Source: CAYMCV01 sp964389005
Lineage (GTDB): Bacteria > Bacillota > Clostridia > Lachnospirales > Lachnospiraceae
NCBI GenBank assembly: GCA_964389005.1
Contig: CAYMCV010000086.1
Location: 1 to 10,960, forward strand
DNA: 10,960 nucleotides
Direction of reading: 5' to 3'
Shown here: positions 1-6,369 of the stretch, piece by piece
Position numbering within the stretch: the first letter of the stretch is position 1
How the letters are laid out: every line of letters starts with the position of its first letter
Program-made: the position numbers and the translations under genes
The notes under the pieces: generated by a model
Database searches by the model: none
Seen by the model: only the letters and a program-made list of their open reading frames with translations
What the model was told of the DNA's origin: nothing

Positions 1-149
1 TTATTTCCCGGCAACGTTGCCGCGATTTTTTCTTCGCGTTCATCGACCTGAACGCGGAAACATATGGATGCAATTCCCAGAAACAATCCTATGAGTAACC
101 CAACCACAGCAACTACGACTACGGCTGTTAAAATTGCTGAAAAATTCAT
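1..149 (-). CDS. rnfB: Ferredoxin:NAD+ oxidoreductase subunit RnfB, N-terminal fragment
   Basis: Only the first 49 codons are in the window; the gene runs off the left edge with its frame open. RnfB is the iron-sulfur subunit that takes electrons from reduced ferredoxin and feeds them to the membrane part of Rnf. The visible part starts MNFSAILTAVVVVAVVGLL, one hydrophobic N-terminal anchor of about 25 residues. It is followed by a soluble start VDEREEKIAATLPGN, which matches the segment just before the first cysteine cluster (usually NNCGGCG) in the family. The start ATG at 149 has an AAAGGGG ribosome binding site around 156-163. It lies 34 bases after rnfA and is the last gene of the usual C-D-G-E-A-B order. 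The cluster-binding domains cannot be checked here. Confidence 0.93.
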   Translation of the reverse strand, partial: MNFSAILTAVVVVAVVGLLIGLFLGIASICFRVQVDEREEKIAATLPGN

Positions 150-183
150 CTTTTACCCCTTTCCGTAACTTTGTAATCAATGA

Positions 184-771
184 TTAAATCAAACCTGCAA
201 ATCCGCAGAATGCAATTGCCATCAATCCTGCCGTTACCAAAACAATCGGCATTCCCTGAAATGGTTTCGGAATATCGTTGTATTCCATTTTTTCACGAAT
301 TCCTGCCAAAATCACAATTGCAATTGTAAATCCGACAGCCGTTGCAAACCCGTTGACTACTCCGGTCAGCAAATCATATTCCTTGATGACATTGTTCAAC
401 GCAACACCAAGTACGGCACAGTTTGTTGTGATGAGAGGTAAAAATACCCCCAATGCCTGATATAGTGATTTCATATATTTCTTTAATACAACTTCTACGA
501 ATTGTACCAAAGCAGCAATAATCAGAATGAACACGATGGTACTTAAATAAGTTATATCAAATCTAACTAAAATACACTGATAGATGATACCGGTTACAAA
601 TGATGCCAGCGTTATAACAAAGATAACCGCTGCGCCCATTCCCGCTGCTGTTTTTACTTTTTTAGAAACACCAAGGAAAGGACATAACCCTAAAAATTGA
701 CTCAAAACAACATTGGACACCAACGCCGAACCGATGGCTACCAGCAATAGGTTCAACCAATACTCACTCAT
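184..771 (-). CDS. rnfA: Rnf complex membrane subunit RnfA
   Basis: This is a 195-residue, six-helix membrane protein of the RnfA/NqrE family and the usual length for it. RnfA pairs with RnfE in inverted topology; in related Rnf/NQR structures the pair holds an intramembrane [2Fe-2S] cluster that passes electrons across the membrane. The cysteines expected for this are present: C30 in FLGLCPFLG and C118 in TTNCAVLG. The ATG at 771 lies inside the end of rnfE (8-base overlap). Its strong ribosome binding site AAAGGAGGAG (779-788) is formed by the last codons of the rnfE tail, so the two genes are probably translationally coupled. Nothing is missing from the protein. Confidence 0.97.
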   Translation of the reverse strand: MSEYWLNLLLVAIGSALVSNVVLSQFLGLCPFLGVSKKVKTAAGMGAAVIFVITLASFVTGIIYQCILVRFDITYLSTIVFILIIAALVQFVEVVLKKYMKSLYQALGVFLPLITTNCAVLGVALNNVIKEYDLLTGVVNGFATAVGFTIAIVILAGIREKMEYNDIPKPFQGMPIVLVTAGLMAIAFCGFAGLI

Positions 772-2103
772 CTGCGTTCTCCTCCTTTACCGTTGTTTTT
801 TTCGCCCGAGGCTTTCTTACCGGCTTTTCTTTTACTTCTTCTGTAGTTTCTCCTGCAACTTCCACCACAGTTTCCGACACAACCGCCTCTTTTTTCGCCC
901 GAGGTTTTCTTACCGGCTTTTCCTTAACTTCTTCCTTAGTTTCTTCCGCAACTTCCGCCACAGTTTCCGTCACAACCGCCTCTTTCTTCGCCCGAGGTTT
1001 TCTTACCGGCTTTTCCTTAACTTCTTCCGCAACTTCCGCCACAGCTTCCGTCACAACCGCCTCTTTCTTCGCTCGAGGTTTTCTTACCGGTTTCGTTTTC
1101 GCTTCCTCATCCACCTGTTTGGGCGCAACCGCTTGCTCTGTTACTTCCGCTGCTAATTCTTCCGCCGCTTCAGTTGTTTTCTTCGCACGCGACTTTTTAA
1201 CCGGTTTCTCCGGTTCCAACTCATCAAGTTCTATCACATCGATATCGCTGTGTCCGACTACCGCTTTTTCAAACGCATCGTCTTCATTTGACGAAACATC
1301 GTCTGCTTCTTTTATCTTCTCGTCAATCAATCTTCTTGAACAACCGGCATCGGAACAATTCATACAATCCGAATTACATCCTGATTGAATCTTGCTAGCA
1401 TCTTTTCCTTTTGCCGTTAGGTTCATTTTTATCTTATTCTGTATTGCAGTCAGTGCAGCCAACACGAAGAATGCGCCGGGTGCCAATGCAAATATCAATA
1501 TCGGCGAAATGCTTCCCGCTTCATGTGCAAAAAATCCGCCAAGTGCCTGTATCACGGGTGAACTGCTGTCTGCCGGCAGAATCCTGCCAACCAGTCCCTC
1601 TGCCATCTGTGCAAGACTGCTTCCGAAAATACTATCCAAACTAACGCCGAATGCTTTGCCTGTTCCTATTATCTCACGAACCAGACCAATAATCGTAAGC
1701 GCAAATGTAAACCCAAGCCCCATGCCGATTCCATCAAACAGAGACGGCAATGGTTTGCTATGTGCTGCATATGCTTCCGCACGTCCNNNNNNNNNNTGAT
1801 ATAAATACCAAGAGATTCATATAAGGAAGGAACAAACGCATGCATCAGCAATTCCACGATTGTTACAAATGTAGCCACAACTACGATATAAATCGGAATT
1901 CGAACTTTATCCGGTATGATTTTGCGAAGCAACGAAATCAGCAGGTTGCTCATTGCCAAAACAACCATCGTCGAAATACCCATACCAAAACCATTGATTG
2001 CCGATACGGTAACCGCAAGTGTCGGACACATACCAAGCATTAAGACAAATGTCGGATTCTCTTTGATAATACCGTTGTATAAACGTTCCAAACACTGTTT
2101 CAT
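764..2103 (-). CDS. rnfE: Rnf complex membrane subunit RnfE with a long repetitive cysteine/basic C-terminal tail (interrupted by an N run)
   Basis: RnfE is the inverted-topology partner of RnfA in the Rnf electron path. The N-terminal 102 residues (to GIYI) precede ten Ns at 1787-1796. After them the frame resumes at GRAEAYA and continues for 340 residues to TGA at 764. Frames across the Ns do not match, so the gap length is arbitrary; family alignment from memory suggests about ten residues are absent, including the second conserved cysteine. C26 in MLGMCPTLA is the first. The core ends near KMNLTAKG, where typical RnfE proteins stop at roughly 200-240 residues. Here about 210 more follow: CX3CX2CX4C (1340-1378), an acidic stretch, then five KPVRKPRAKK-type motifs with E/V/A-rich spacers (about 797-1207). 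The tail is on the same contig as the core's second half and supplies the rnfA ribosome binding site, so it is not a scaffolding artefact. The start overlaps rnfG by ATGA (4 bases), with GGAAGGGGG upstream. Confidence 0.93.
779..788 (-). promoter_or_regulatory. Ribosome binding site of rnfA inside rnfE
   Basis: AAAGGAGGAG on the minus strand lies seven bases before the rnfA ATG. The same bases encode the K-E-E of the tail end VKEENADE. It is close to a perfect anti-16S match, fixes the rnfA start, and shows that the rnfE tail runs up to and into rnfA. Confidence 0.85.
797..1207 (-). repeat. Five-copy coding tandem repeat in the rnfE tail (KPVRKPRAKK units)
   Basis: The copies of the basic motif are spaced 38, 27, 31 and 31 residues apart in protein order. 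On the plus strand the core CGCCCGAGG-like word recurs at 803, 896, 989, 1070 and (diverged) 1184. The unit at 896-988 (93 bases) and the unit at 989-1069 (81 bases) are identical apart from one base and a 12-base indel encoding TKEE. The unit at 803-895 differs from its neighbour at roughly ten positions. All length changes are multiples of three, so the repeat is kept as protein. The copy nearest the core (EKPVKKSRAKK) is the most diverged. Confidence 0.95.
1787..1796. other. Assembly gap (10 Ns) inside rnfE
   Basis: Ten Ns interrupt rnfE between GIYI and GRAEAYA. The reading frame is not preserved across exactly ten bases: one extra A lies before the gap, so the true missing length should be 2 modulo 3. 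About 29 bases would fit the usual family spacing. This is a fixed-length scaffolding gap rather than evidence of a frameshift. Confidence 0.85.
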
Positions 2104-2753
2104 TGCAATTTACCCCCTTCCTTTAATGTGCGAAAGGTTGACAACCCGGCATTCACGGCATTCGTAATTGCTTTTGACGTTACCGTCGCGCTGGATATGG
2201 CATCGATTTCATTATCTGCCATGGCACCCGCTTTTGTCACCGTAAATGCATCCACCGTCTTGTTCGCAAATTGCGGAATCAGTACACTTCCGGCCTCCAT
2301 TCCGAGACCCGGTGTTTCTGATATCGATAAAAGTGAAACACCCGTCAGCGTACCTATCTGATCGATGCCCATATAAAAAGTAATGTTTCCGCCGTATCCC
2401 TCTTTGGTCAAAACACCGATGACATAACCGTATGTTTCTCCGTCAGATGTCGTAGCGGTATACAATTCCGTAATCAGATTCCCCTTATACCCTTCTTTTT
2501 CAAGTGTCGCATTGACTTCGTTTAAATTCACGCCGGTAACTTCGTTAAATGTCAGTTCCGGTGCGTCGGTCTGCGCATCCGCTGCGGCAAAAACCTGCTT
2601 ACATGCTTCTGCTTTCTTCTTTACTTCCTGCTCTGCAATCGGCTCTTTTGTGATTTGATAGGCAATCCCCAAAAGCAGACCGGTAATCAGCGTAATCACC
2701 GTAATGATGATGGTATCTTTGATCATTCCTTTGATGGCATTTTTATCTTTCAC
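2100..2753 (-). CDS. rnfG: Rnf complex FMN-binding subunit RnfG
   Basis: RnfG carries a covalently bound FMN on the outer face of the membrane and is an electron carrier in Rnf. I place the start at GTG 2753, giving 217 residues starting VKDKNAIKG. It has an ideal AAAGGAGGGG site at 2760-2769 with six-base spacing. The upstream in-frame ATG at 2801 would add 16 basic residues inside rnfD and lacks this support. A single N-terminal helix (TIIITVITLITGLLLGIAY) anchors the protein, and the rest is the extracytoplasmic FMN-binding domain. The flavinylation motif is SSATVTS at about 187-193, in place of the common SGAT, with Thr190 the expected phosphoester-linked residue. The start overlaps rnfD by 11 bases and the stop overlaps the rnfE start by 4. 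Confidence 0.95.
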   Translation of the reverse strand: MKDKNAIKGMIKDTIIITVITLITGLLLGIAYQITKEPIAEQEVKKKAEACKQVFAAADAQTDAPELTFNEVTGVNLNEVNATLEKEGYKGNLITELYTATTSDGETYGYVIGVLTKEGYGGNITFYMGIDQIGTLTGVSLLSISETPGLGMEAGSVLIPQFANKTVDAFTVTKAGAMADNEIDAISSATVTSKAITNAVNAGLSTFRTLKEGGKLQ

Positions 2754-3681
2754 GCTTTTCCCCTCCTTTGCCAAACGCTTTCGGAAGCGTGATTTTTTCA
2801 ATCAACGGAACCAATAAATTTCCGATGAGAATTGCATAGGAAACACCTTCCGCGCCTTCACCGAGTACACGGAACAAACCGGTCAAAATTCCCAGCAATG
2901 CACCGTAAATATACTGCCCCGGCTTCGTAATCGGCCGTGTCACGTAATCAGTCGCCATAAAGAACGCGCCGAGCATCAAACCACCACCCGCCAATTGTGC
3001 GCTTAGGTAGGTCAAATCCATTCCTCGACCGCCAAACAACAAGATAAAAATTGCAAATGTCAGCAAGTAGGTTCCCGGAACGCGTAAATCAATAATGCCG
3101 AGAATCAATAAGAAACATGCGCCTAGGACAAGTGCAATCATGGAAGTCTCTCCGATGGTACCGGCTGTTTTTCCGATAACCATATTCACAACATCCACCG
3201 TGCCGCCCTCTTTCAGCACCGCCAACGGTGTAGCCCCGCTGTATGTGTCACAGTTAAAATTCGTCATATATTTGGTAAAGGAAATCAGTAAAAAGCAACG
3301 CGCACCGAGTGCAGGATTCATAAAATTCTGACCCAAGCCGCCAAATAGCATTTTTACGACTGCAATAGCAAAAACGGAGCCGAGCATTCCCATCCAAACG
3401 GGCAGATTCGGCGGCAGATTCAAAGCCAACAGTAACCCCGTTACGACCGCGCTGAAGTCGCCGATGGTACTCTTCTTTTTCATTATTTTGCAAAAAATCC
3501 ACTCTGTCAAAACCGCTGCACCGACAGTGCAAACAATCAGTATCAGCGAATAGATGCCGAAATTGAAAACACCGAAAGCCGTAGCAGGTAAAAGTGCGGC
3601 GATGACGGCAATCATGATTGTACTTGTGGTAGCCTGCTCACGTATATGCGGATTGGCAGATACTTTCATCTTTTCTCTCAC
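2743..3681 (-). CDS. rnfD: Rnf complex membrane subunit RnfD
   Basis: This 312-residue polytopic membrane protein of the NqrB/RnfD family carries a covalent FMN and belongs to the ion-translocating core of Rnf. The flavinylation motif is visible as SGAT at 148-151 in DTYSGATPLAVL, with Thr151 the predicted attachment point. Other family marks are NLPPNLPVW near 88-96, GGLGQNFMNPA around 114-124 and the late ATDYVTRPIT segment. The start is GTG at 3681, chosen because AGGAGG at 3690-3695 sits eight bases upstream. The in-frame ATG four codons later (MKVSANPHIR) would be about 20 bases from that site but remains possible. It begins 12 bases after rnfC stops and overlaps rnfG by 11 bases. Confidence 0.96.
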   Translation of the reverse strand: MREKMKVSANPHIREQATTSTIMIAVIAALLPATAFGVFNFGIYSLILIVCTVGAAVLTEWIFCKIMKKKSTIGDFSAVVTGLLLALNLPPNLPVWMGMLGSVFAIAVVKMLFGGLGQNFMNPALGARCFLLISFTKYMTNFNCDTYSGATPLAVLKEGGTVDVVNMVIGKTAGTIGETSMIALVLGACFLLILGIIDLRVPGTYLLTFAIFILLFGGRGMDLTYLSAQLAGGGLMLGAFFMATDYVTRPITKPGQYIYGALLGILTGLFRVLGEGAEGVSYAILIGNLLVPLIEKITLPKAFGKGGEKRER

Positions 3682-3693
3682 GTCTCTCTCCTC

Positions 3694-5010
3694 CTACTTT
3701 TTTCTTTTTGCCATAATCATTCTTCTCATGGATTTAATGGATTGCGTTAATTGATGTTTTGCCGGACAGGCATAACTGCAAGCACCGCACTCCACACATT
3801 CCATACCGTTCATCTTCACAAATTCTTCCTCATTGCGGTGTTTCGCATGCTCGGATAATCGCCCCGGCATCAAGCGGCTCGGACATGCCTCGACACAACG
3901 TCCGCAATTGATGCATGCAGTCTCTTTTGCTGCCGCAACTTCGTCCTTGCTTAAGCACAGAAGTGCTGACGAGGTCTTGGTTGCGGGTACATGCGGATCA
4001 AAAATGGCAAACCCCATCATCGGTCCTCCGGATATGATTTTCTCGGGTTCTTTCACGAAACCACCCGCTTCTTCTATCAATTCATAATAATCTGTTCCGA
4101 CACGCACATAAAAATTGCATGGATCCTTAATACAATCTCCGGTTACGGTAACAATACGGTTCATCAACGGTTGTCCTTCGGTTACCGCCTGATATACCGC
4201 CACTATGGTATCAACATTATTGACTACGCAGCCCGCATCTGCCGGTAACATGGATGAATTAATCATTCTGCCCGTCGATGCATAAATCAACTGACGCTCC
4301 GATCCTTGCGGATATTTGGTTTGAAGAGCTACCACCGAAATTTTCGATTCGTCTTCTGTCATTTTCCTCAATAACTCAATACAATCCGGTTTATTGTCCT
4401 CAACTGCCAAGATACCCCTTGCATTCGGAAATAAACGTAAAATGACTTTTAATCCGCCAACCAGCTTATCCGGCTCTTCTAACATTCTGCGGTAGTCGGA
4501 TGTTAGGTACGGCTCGCACTCTGCGCAATTTGCAATTACAAATTCAATTTTATCCGGTTCTTTGGGTGAAAGTTTGACATGCGTCGGAAACCCTGCGCCT
4601 CCCATTCCGACAACGCCTGCTTCCTTAATCAGATTGATAATTTCTTCTCTTGACAATAACTCTGTTTTCTTCGGTTTATGATAATTAACTTCTTCATACT
4701 GATGATCGTTCTCAATCACAATCGACTGTACATTATCACCGGTAATGACACGCCTCGGTTCCACTGCCTTCACGGTTCCGGAAACCGATGCATAAATCGG
4801 TGCGGAAACAAAACCGCCCGCTTCTGCGATTTTTTGTCCGGCTAACACACGATCACCTTTTTGAACGATTGGCACCGCCGGTGCTCCGATATGTTGTGAC
4901 AATGGATATATCAAATCACCTTTCGGCAAAACCGTCCGAATCGGCTTATCTTTTGATAAATCTTTCCCGTCATACGGATGGATACCACCCTTGAAAGTAA
5001 ACTTCCCCAT
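3694..5010 (-). CDS. rnfC: Rnf complex NADH-binding iron-sulfur subunit RnfC
   Basis: RnfC is the peripheral subunit that reduces NAD+; it binds FMN, NAD(H) and two [4Fe-4S] clusters. With the start at ATG 5010 it has 438 residues, normal for the family, beginning MGKFTFKGGIHP. AAAAGGAGA (5016-5024) lies five bases upstream, whereas the 19-codon in-frame extension upstream is unrelated to the family N-terminus. The nucleotide/flavin-binding loop GMGGAGFPTH is at 135-144. Two ferredoxin-type clusters follow: C366, C369, C372, C376 and C405, C408, C411, C415, each CX2CX2CX3C followed by proline. The C-terminus is highly basic (RRMIMAKRKK). It is the first gene of the operon, so its promoter should lie in the 5011-5169 segment. 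Confidence 0.97.
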   Translation of the reverse strand: MGKFTFKGGIHPYDGKDLSKDKPIRTVLPKGDLIYPLSQHIGAPAVPIVQKGDRVLAGQKIAEAGGFVSAPIYASVSGTVKAVEPRRVITGDNVQSIVIENDHQYEEVNYHKPKKTELLSREEIINLIKEAGVVGMGGAGFPTHVKLSPKEPDKIEFVIANCAECEPYLTSDYRRMLEEPDKLVGGLKVILRLFPNARGILAVEDNKPDCIELLRKMTEDESKISVVALQTKYPQGSERQLIYASTGRMINSSMLPADAGCVVNNVDTIVAVYQAVTEGQPLMNRIVTVTGDCIKDPCNFYVRVGTDYYELIEEAGGFVKEPEKIISGGPMMGFAIFDPHVPATKTSSALLCLSKDEVAAAKETACINCGRCVEACPSRLMPGRLSEHAKHRNEEEFVKMNGMECVECGACSYACPAKHQLTQSIKSMRRMIMAKRKK

Positions 5011-5169
5011 ATGATTCTCCTTTTTTCTACCCGTTGTTATATACTGCGACAACAAAAACCGCTCCACTTAACAATATACTATATTTTTTGAAAAAATACT
5101 ACTTAATTTTGTGTAAATATGATATGATAATTTTTGACAATGAAGGATTTTACAGAAAGGTGATTTTTT
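5011..5169. promoter_or_regulatory. Divergent promoter region between rnfC and the exonuclease-like gene
   Basis: This 159-base AT-rich segment separates two divergently transcribed genes and must hold at least the rnf operon promoter, since no other gene precedes rnfC. On the plus strand, overlapping TATGAT boxes (5118-5128) followed by GATAAT could serve as a -10 for the exonuclease gene, but no good -35 is spaced correctly. On the minus strand TATAGT/TATATT (around 5072-5083) and TATATAAC (around 5036-5043) are -10-like, again without a convincing -35. I see no riboswitch-like hairpin or clear operator. The regional assignment is firm; the individual boxes are guesses. Confidence 0.5.
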
Positions 5170-6312
5170 ATGAAAGTAATTCAAAAATCAATTGCGGACA
5201 AACAACCTGCTTACCCAATCGAACGCTTGGCTCCTTTGGATCAGATTTTGTTTTTGGACATTGAAACCACCGGTCTGACGGCAAAAAGTTCCAATCTGTA
5301 CCTTATCGGTTGCGTATACTATCGTAACGATGAATGGAACACCATCCAGTGGCTCGCCGAGAACTACGATGACGAACTCGAGGTATTGAAGGGATTTCTT
5401 GAATTTTGCTTGGATTTTGGATTTTTTATCCATTTTAACGGCAATAATTTTGATATTCCGTATCTCCAGCAGAAATGCAATATGTACGATATTCCTTTTG
5501 TTTTTGATGTTTATAACGGTGTTGATTTGTATCGCCGCATCAAACCATATAAAACATTTCTCAAGCTTCCCGACTGTAAGCAAAAGACATTGGAAGCCAT
5601 GCTCGGTATTTCTCGTCTCGACACATTCAGCGGCGGTGAGTTAATTGAATACTATCATGACTATGTATGTACGCATGACGAAGTGCTTCTGAACACGATT
5701 CTTCTTCACAATTCGGAAGATATCATCAACATGCTCGATTTGGTTTCGATTCTCTCAATTTCGGACTTGTTCAATCAGCCGCTTCGTGTTATGAAAGTAC
5801 AGGCGAATTATTACAAAGATCATGAAGGACAGAAGAAACAGGAATTGATACTCAACCTTCGTTTCATCTCGCCCTTGCCTCTTCCGTTGACTTTTGCGGC
5901 GGGCGGATGCTATTTCACAGGTAATCAGATTGACGGTATTCTGAAGGTACCTCTCTATGAAGAAGAATTGAAGTATTTCTACTCCAATTACCACGATTAT
6001 TACTATCTTCCTTCAGAAGATACCGCGCTTCATAATTCTATCGCCTCANNNNNNNNNNTCTCCATTCACAAGTCCGTATCCTCCTTTGTGGACAAGGAGC
6101 ACCGCGTACAGGCAAGTGCCGCGAACTGCTACACACGTAAGTTATCAACGTATCTGCCACAGTGGGAATTGCTTTTTACACCTTTCTTCAAAAGAGATTA
6201 CAAGAGTCGCGATTTGTTCTTCGAATTGACTGATGAATTCAAGACCAGCAGAGCTTCTTTTAATCAATATGCTTCGCATGTACTGCAAATGATGTTGACT
6301 TTTGATGTTTAA
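5170..6312 (+). CDS. Ribonuclease H-like / DEDD exonuclease-domain protein (YprB type), interrupted by an N run
   Basis: The N-terminal half is an RNase H-fold 3'-5' exonuclease-like domain. Exo I is FLDIETTGL (Asp30, Glu32), Exo II is HFNGNNFDIPYL (Asp95), and an Exo III-like motif is HNSED (His180, Asp184) with three residues between His and Asp, as in the YX3D class. Both acidic pairs look intact, so the protein could be a nuclease, but its substrate is unknown. The family is widespread in Bacillota as an uncharacterised YprB-like protein. The C-terminal half (from about 200) has no motif I can assign. ATG 5170 has AAAGGTGA seven bases upstream. Ten Ns at 6049-6058 leave the frame open on both sides, but the flanks look like the same segment twice, so the 380-residue length is probably about 12 too long. 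Confidence 0.85.
   Translation: MKVIQKSIADKQPAYPIERLAPLDQILFLDIETTGLTAKSSNLYLIGCVYYRNDEWNTIQWLAENYDDELEVLKGFLEFCLDFGFFIHFNGNNFDIPYLQQKCNMYDIPFVFDVYNGVDLYRRIKPYKTFLKLPDCKQKTLEAMLGISRLDTFSGGELIEYYHDYVCTHDEVLLNTILLHNSEDIINMLDLVSILSISDLFNQPLRVMKVQANYYKDHEGQKKQELILNLRFISPLPLPLTFAAGGCYFTGNQIDGILKVPLYEEELKYFYSNYHDYYYLPSEDTALHNSIASXXXXSIHKSVSSFVDKEHRVQASAANCYTRKLSTYLPQWELLFTPFFKRDYKSRDLFFELTDEFKTSRASFNQYASHVLQMMLTFDV
6049..6058. other. Assembly gap (10 Ns) inside the exonuclease-like gene
   Basis: Ten Ns separate ALHNSIAS (6025-6048) from SIHKSVSS (6061-6084). The frame happens to continue if the length is exactly ten plus the following two bases. The similarity of the two flanks suggests that the contig ends may overlap and that nothing is missing. 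Confidence 0.75.
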
Positions 6313-6332
6313 TCATTATTAAAGTAAAAAAT

Positions 6333-6355
6333 AAACCGACGCGATGCGTCGGTTT
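6333..6355. terminator. Bidirectional intrinsic terminator
   Basis: This is a perfect 10-base-pair hairpin, AAACCGACGC / GCGTCGGTTT, with a GAT loop, in the 57-base space between two converging genes. On the plus strand it is followed by TTATTGTTTCTTAT and on the minus strand by ATTTTTTAC, so it can end the exonuclease transcript (stop at 6312) and the cheR transcript (stop at 6370). The minus-strand T run is the better one. Confidence 0.9.
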
Positions 6356-6369
6356 TATTGTTTCTTATA

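Noticed and set aside
713..1156. Plus-strand open frame with F/R-rich periodic protein over the rnfE repeats
   Set aside because: It is the antisense shadow of the KPVRKPRAKK repeats; the periodicity comes from the minus-strand coding repeat, and it has no ribosome binding site or family similarity.
797..1210. CRISPR-like or regulatory tandem array
   Set aside because: Repeats and spacers are both conserved and in frame, with lengths in multiples of three; it is a coding repeat, not direct repeats with unique spacers.
1669..1786. Minus-strand continuation of the rnfE N-terminal half across the Ns in the wrong frame
   Set aside because: It reads HANHCRLCLMESAWG-type sequence unrelated to RnfE; the true continuation GRAEAYA is in another frame and the N count is arbitrary.
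2754..2801. Longer rnfG start at ATG 2801
   Set aside because: It would add 16 strongly basic residues deep inside rnfD without a suitable ribosome binding site, whereas GTG 2753 has AAAGGAGGGG at ideal spacing.
5134..5139. Perfect TTGACA as a -35 box for the exonuclease-like gene
   Set aside because: A -10 seventeen bases downstream would fall on the ribosome binding site and start codon, and that sequence is not -10-like.
5188..5583. Minus-strand 131-codon open frame inside the exonuclease-like gene
   Set aside because: It is antisense to clear exonuclease motifs, has no family resemblance and no good ribosome binding site.
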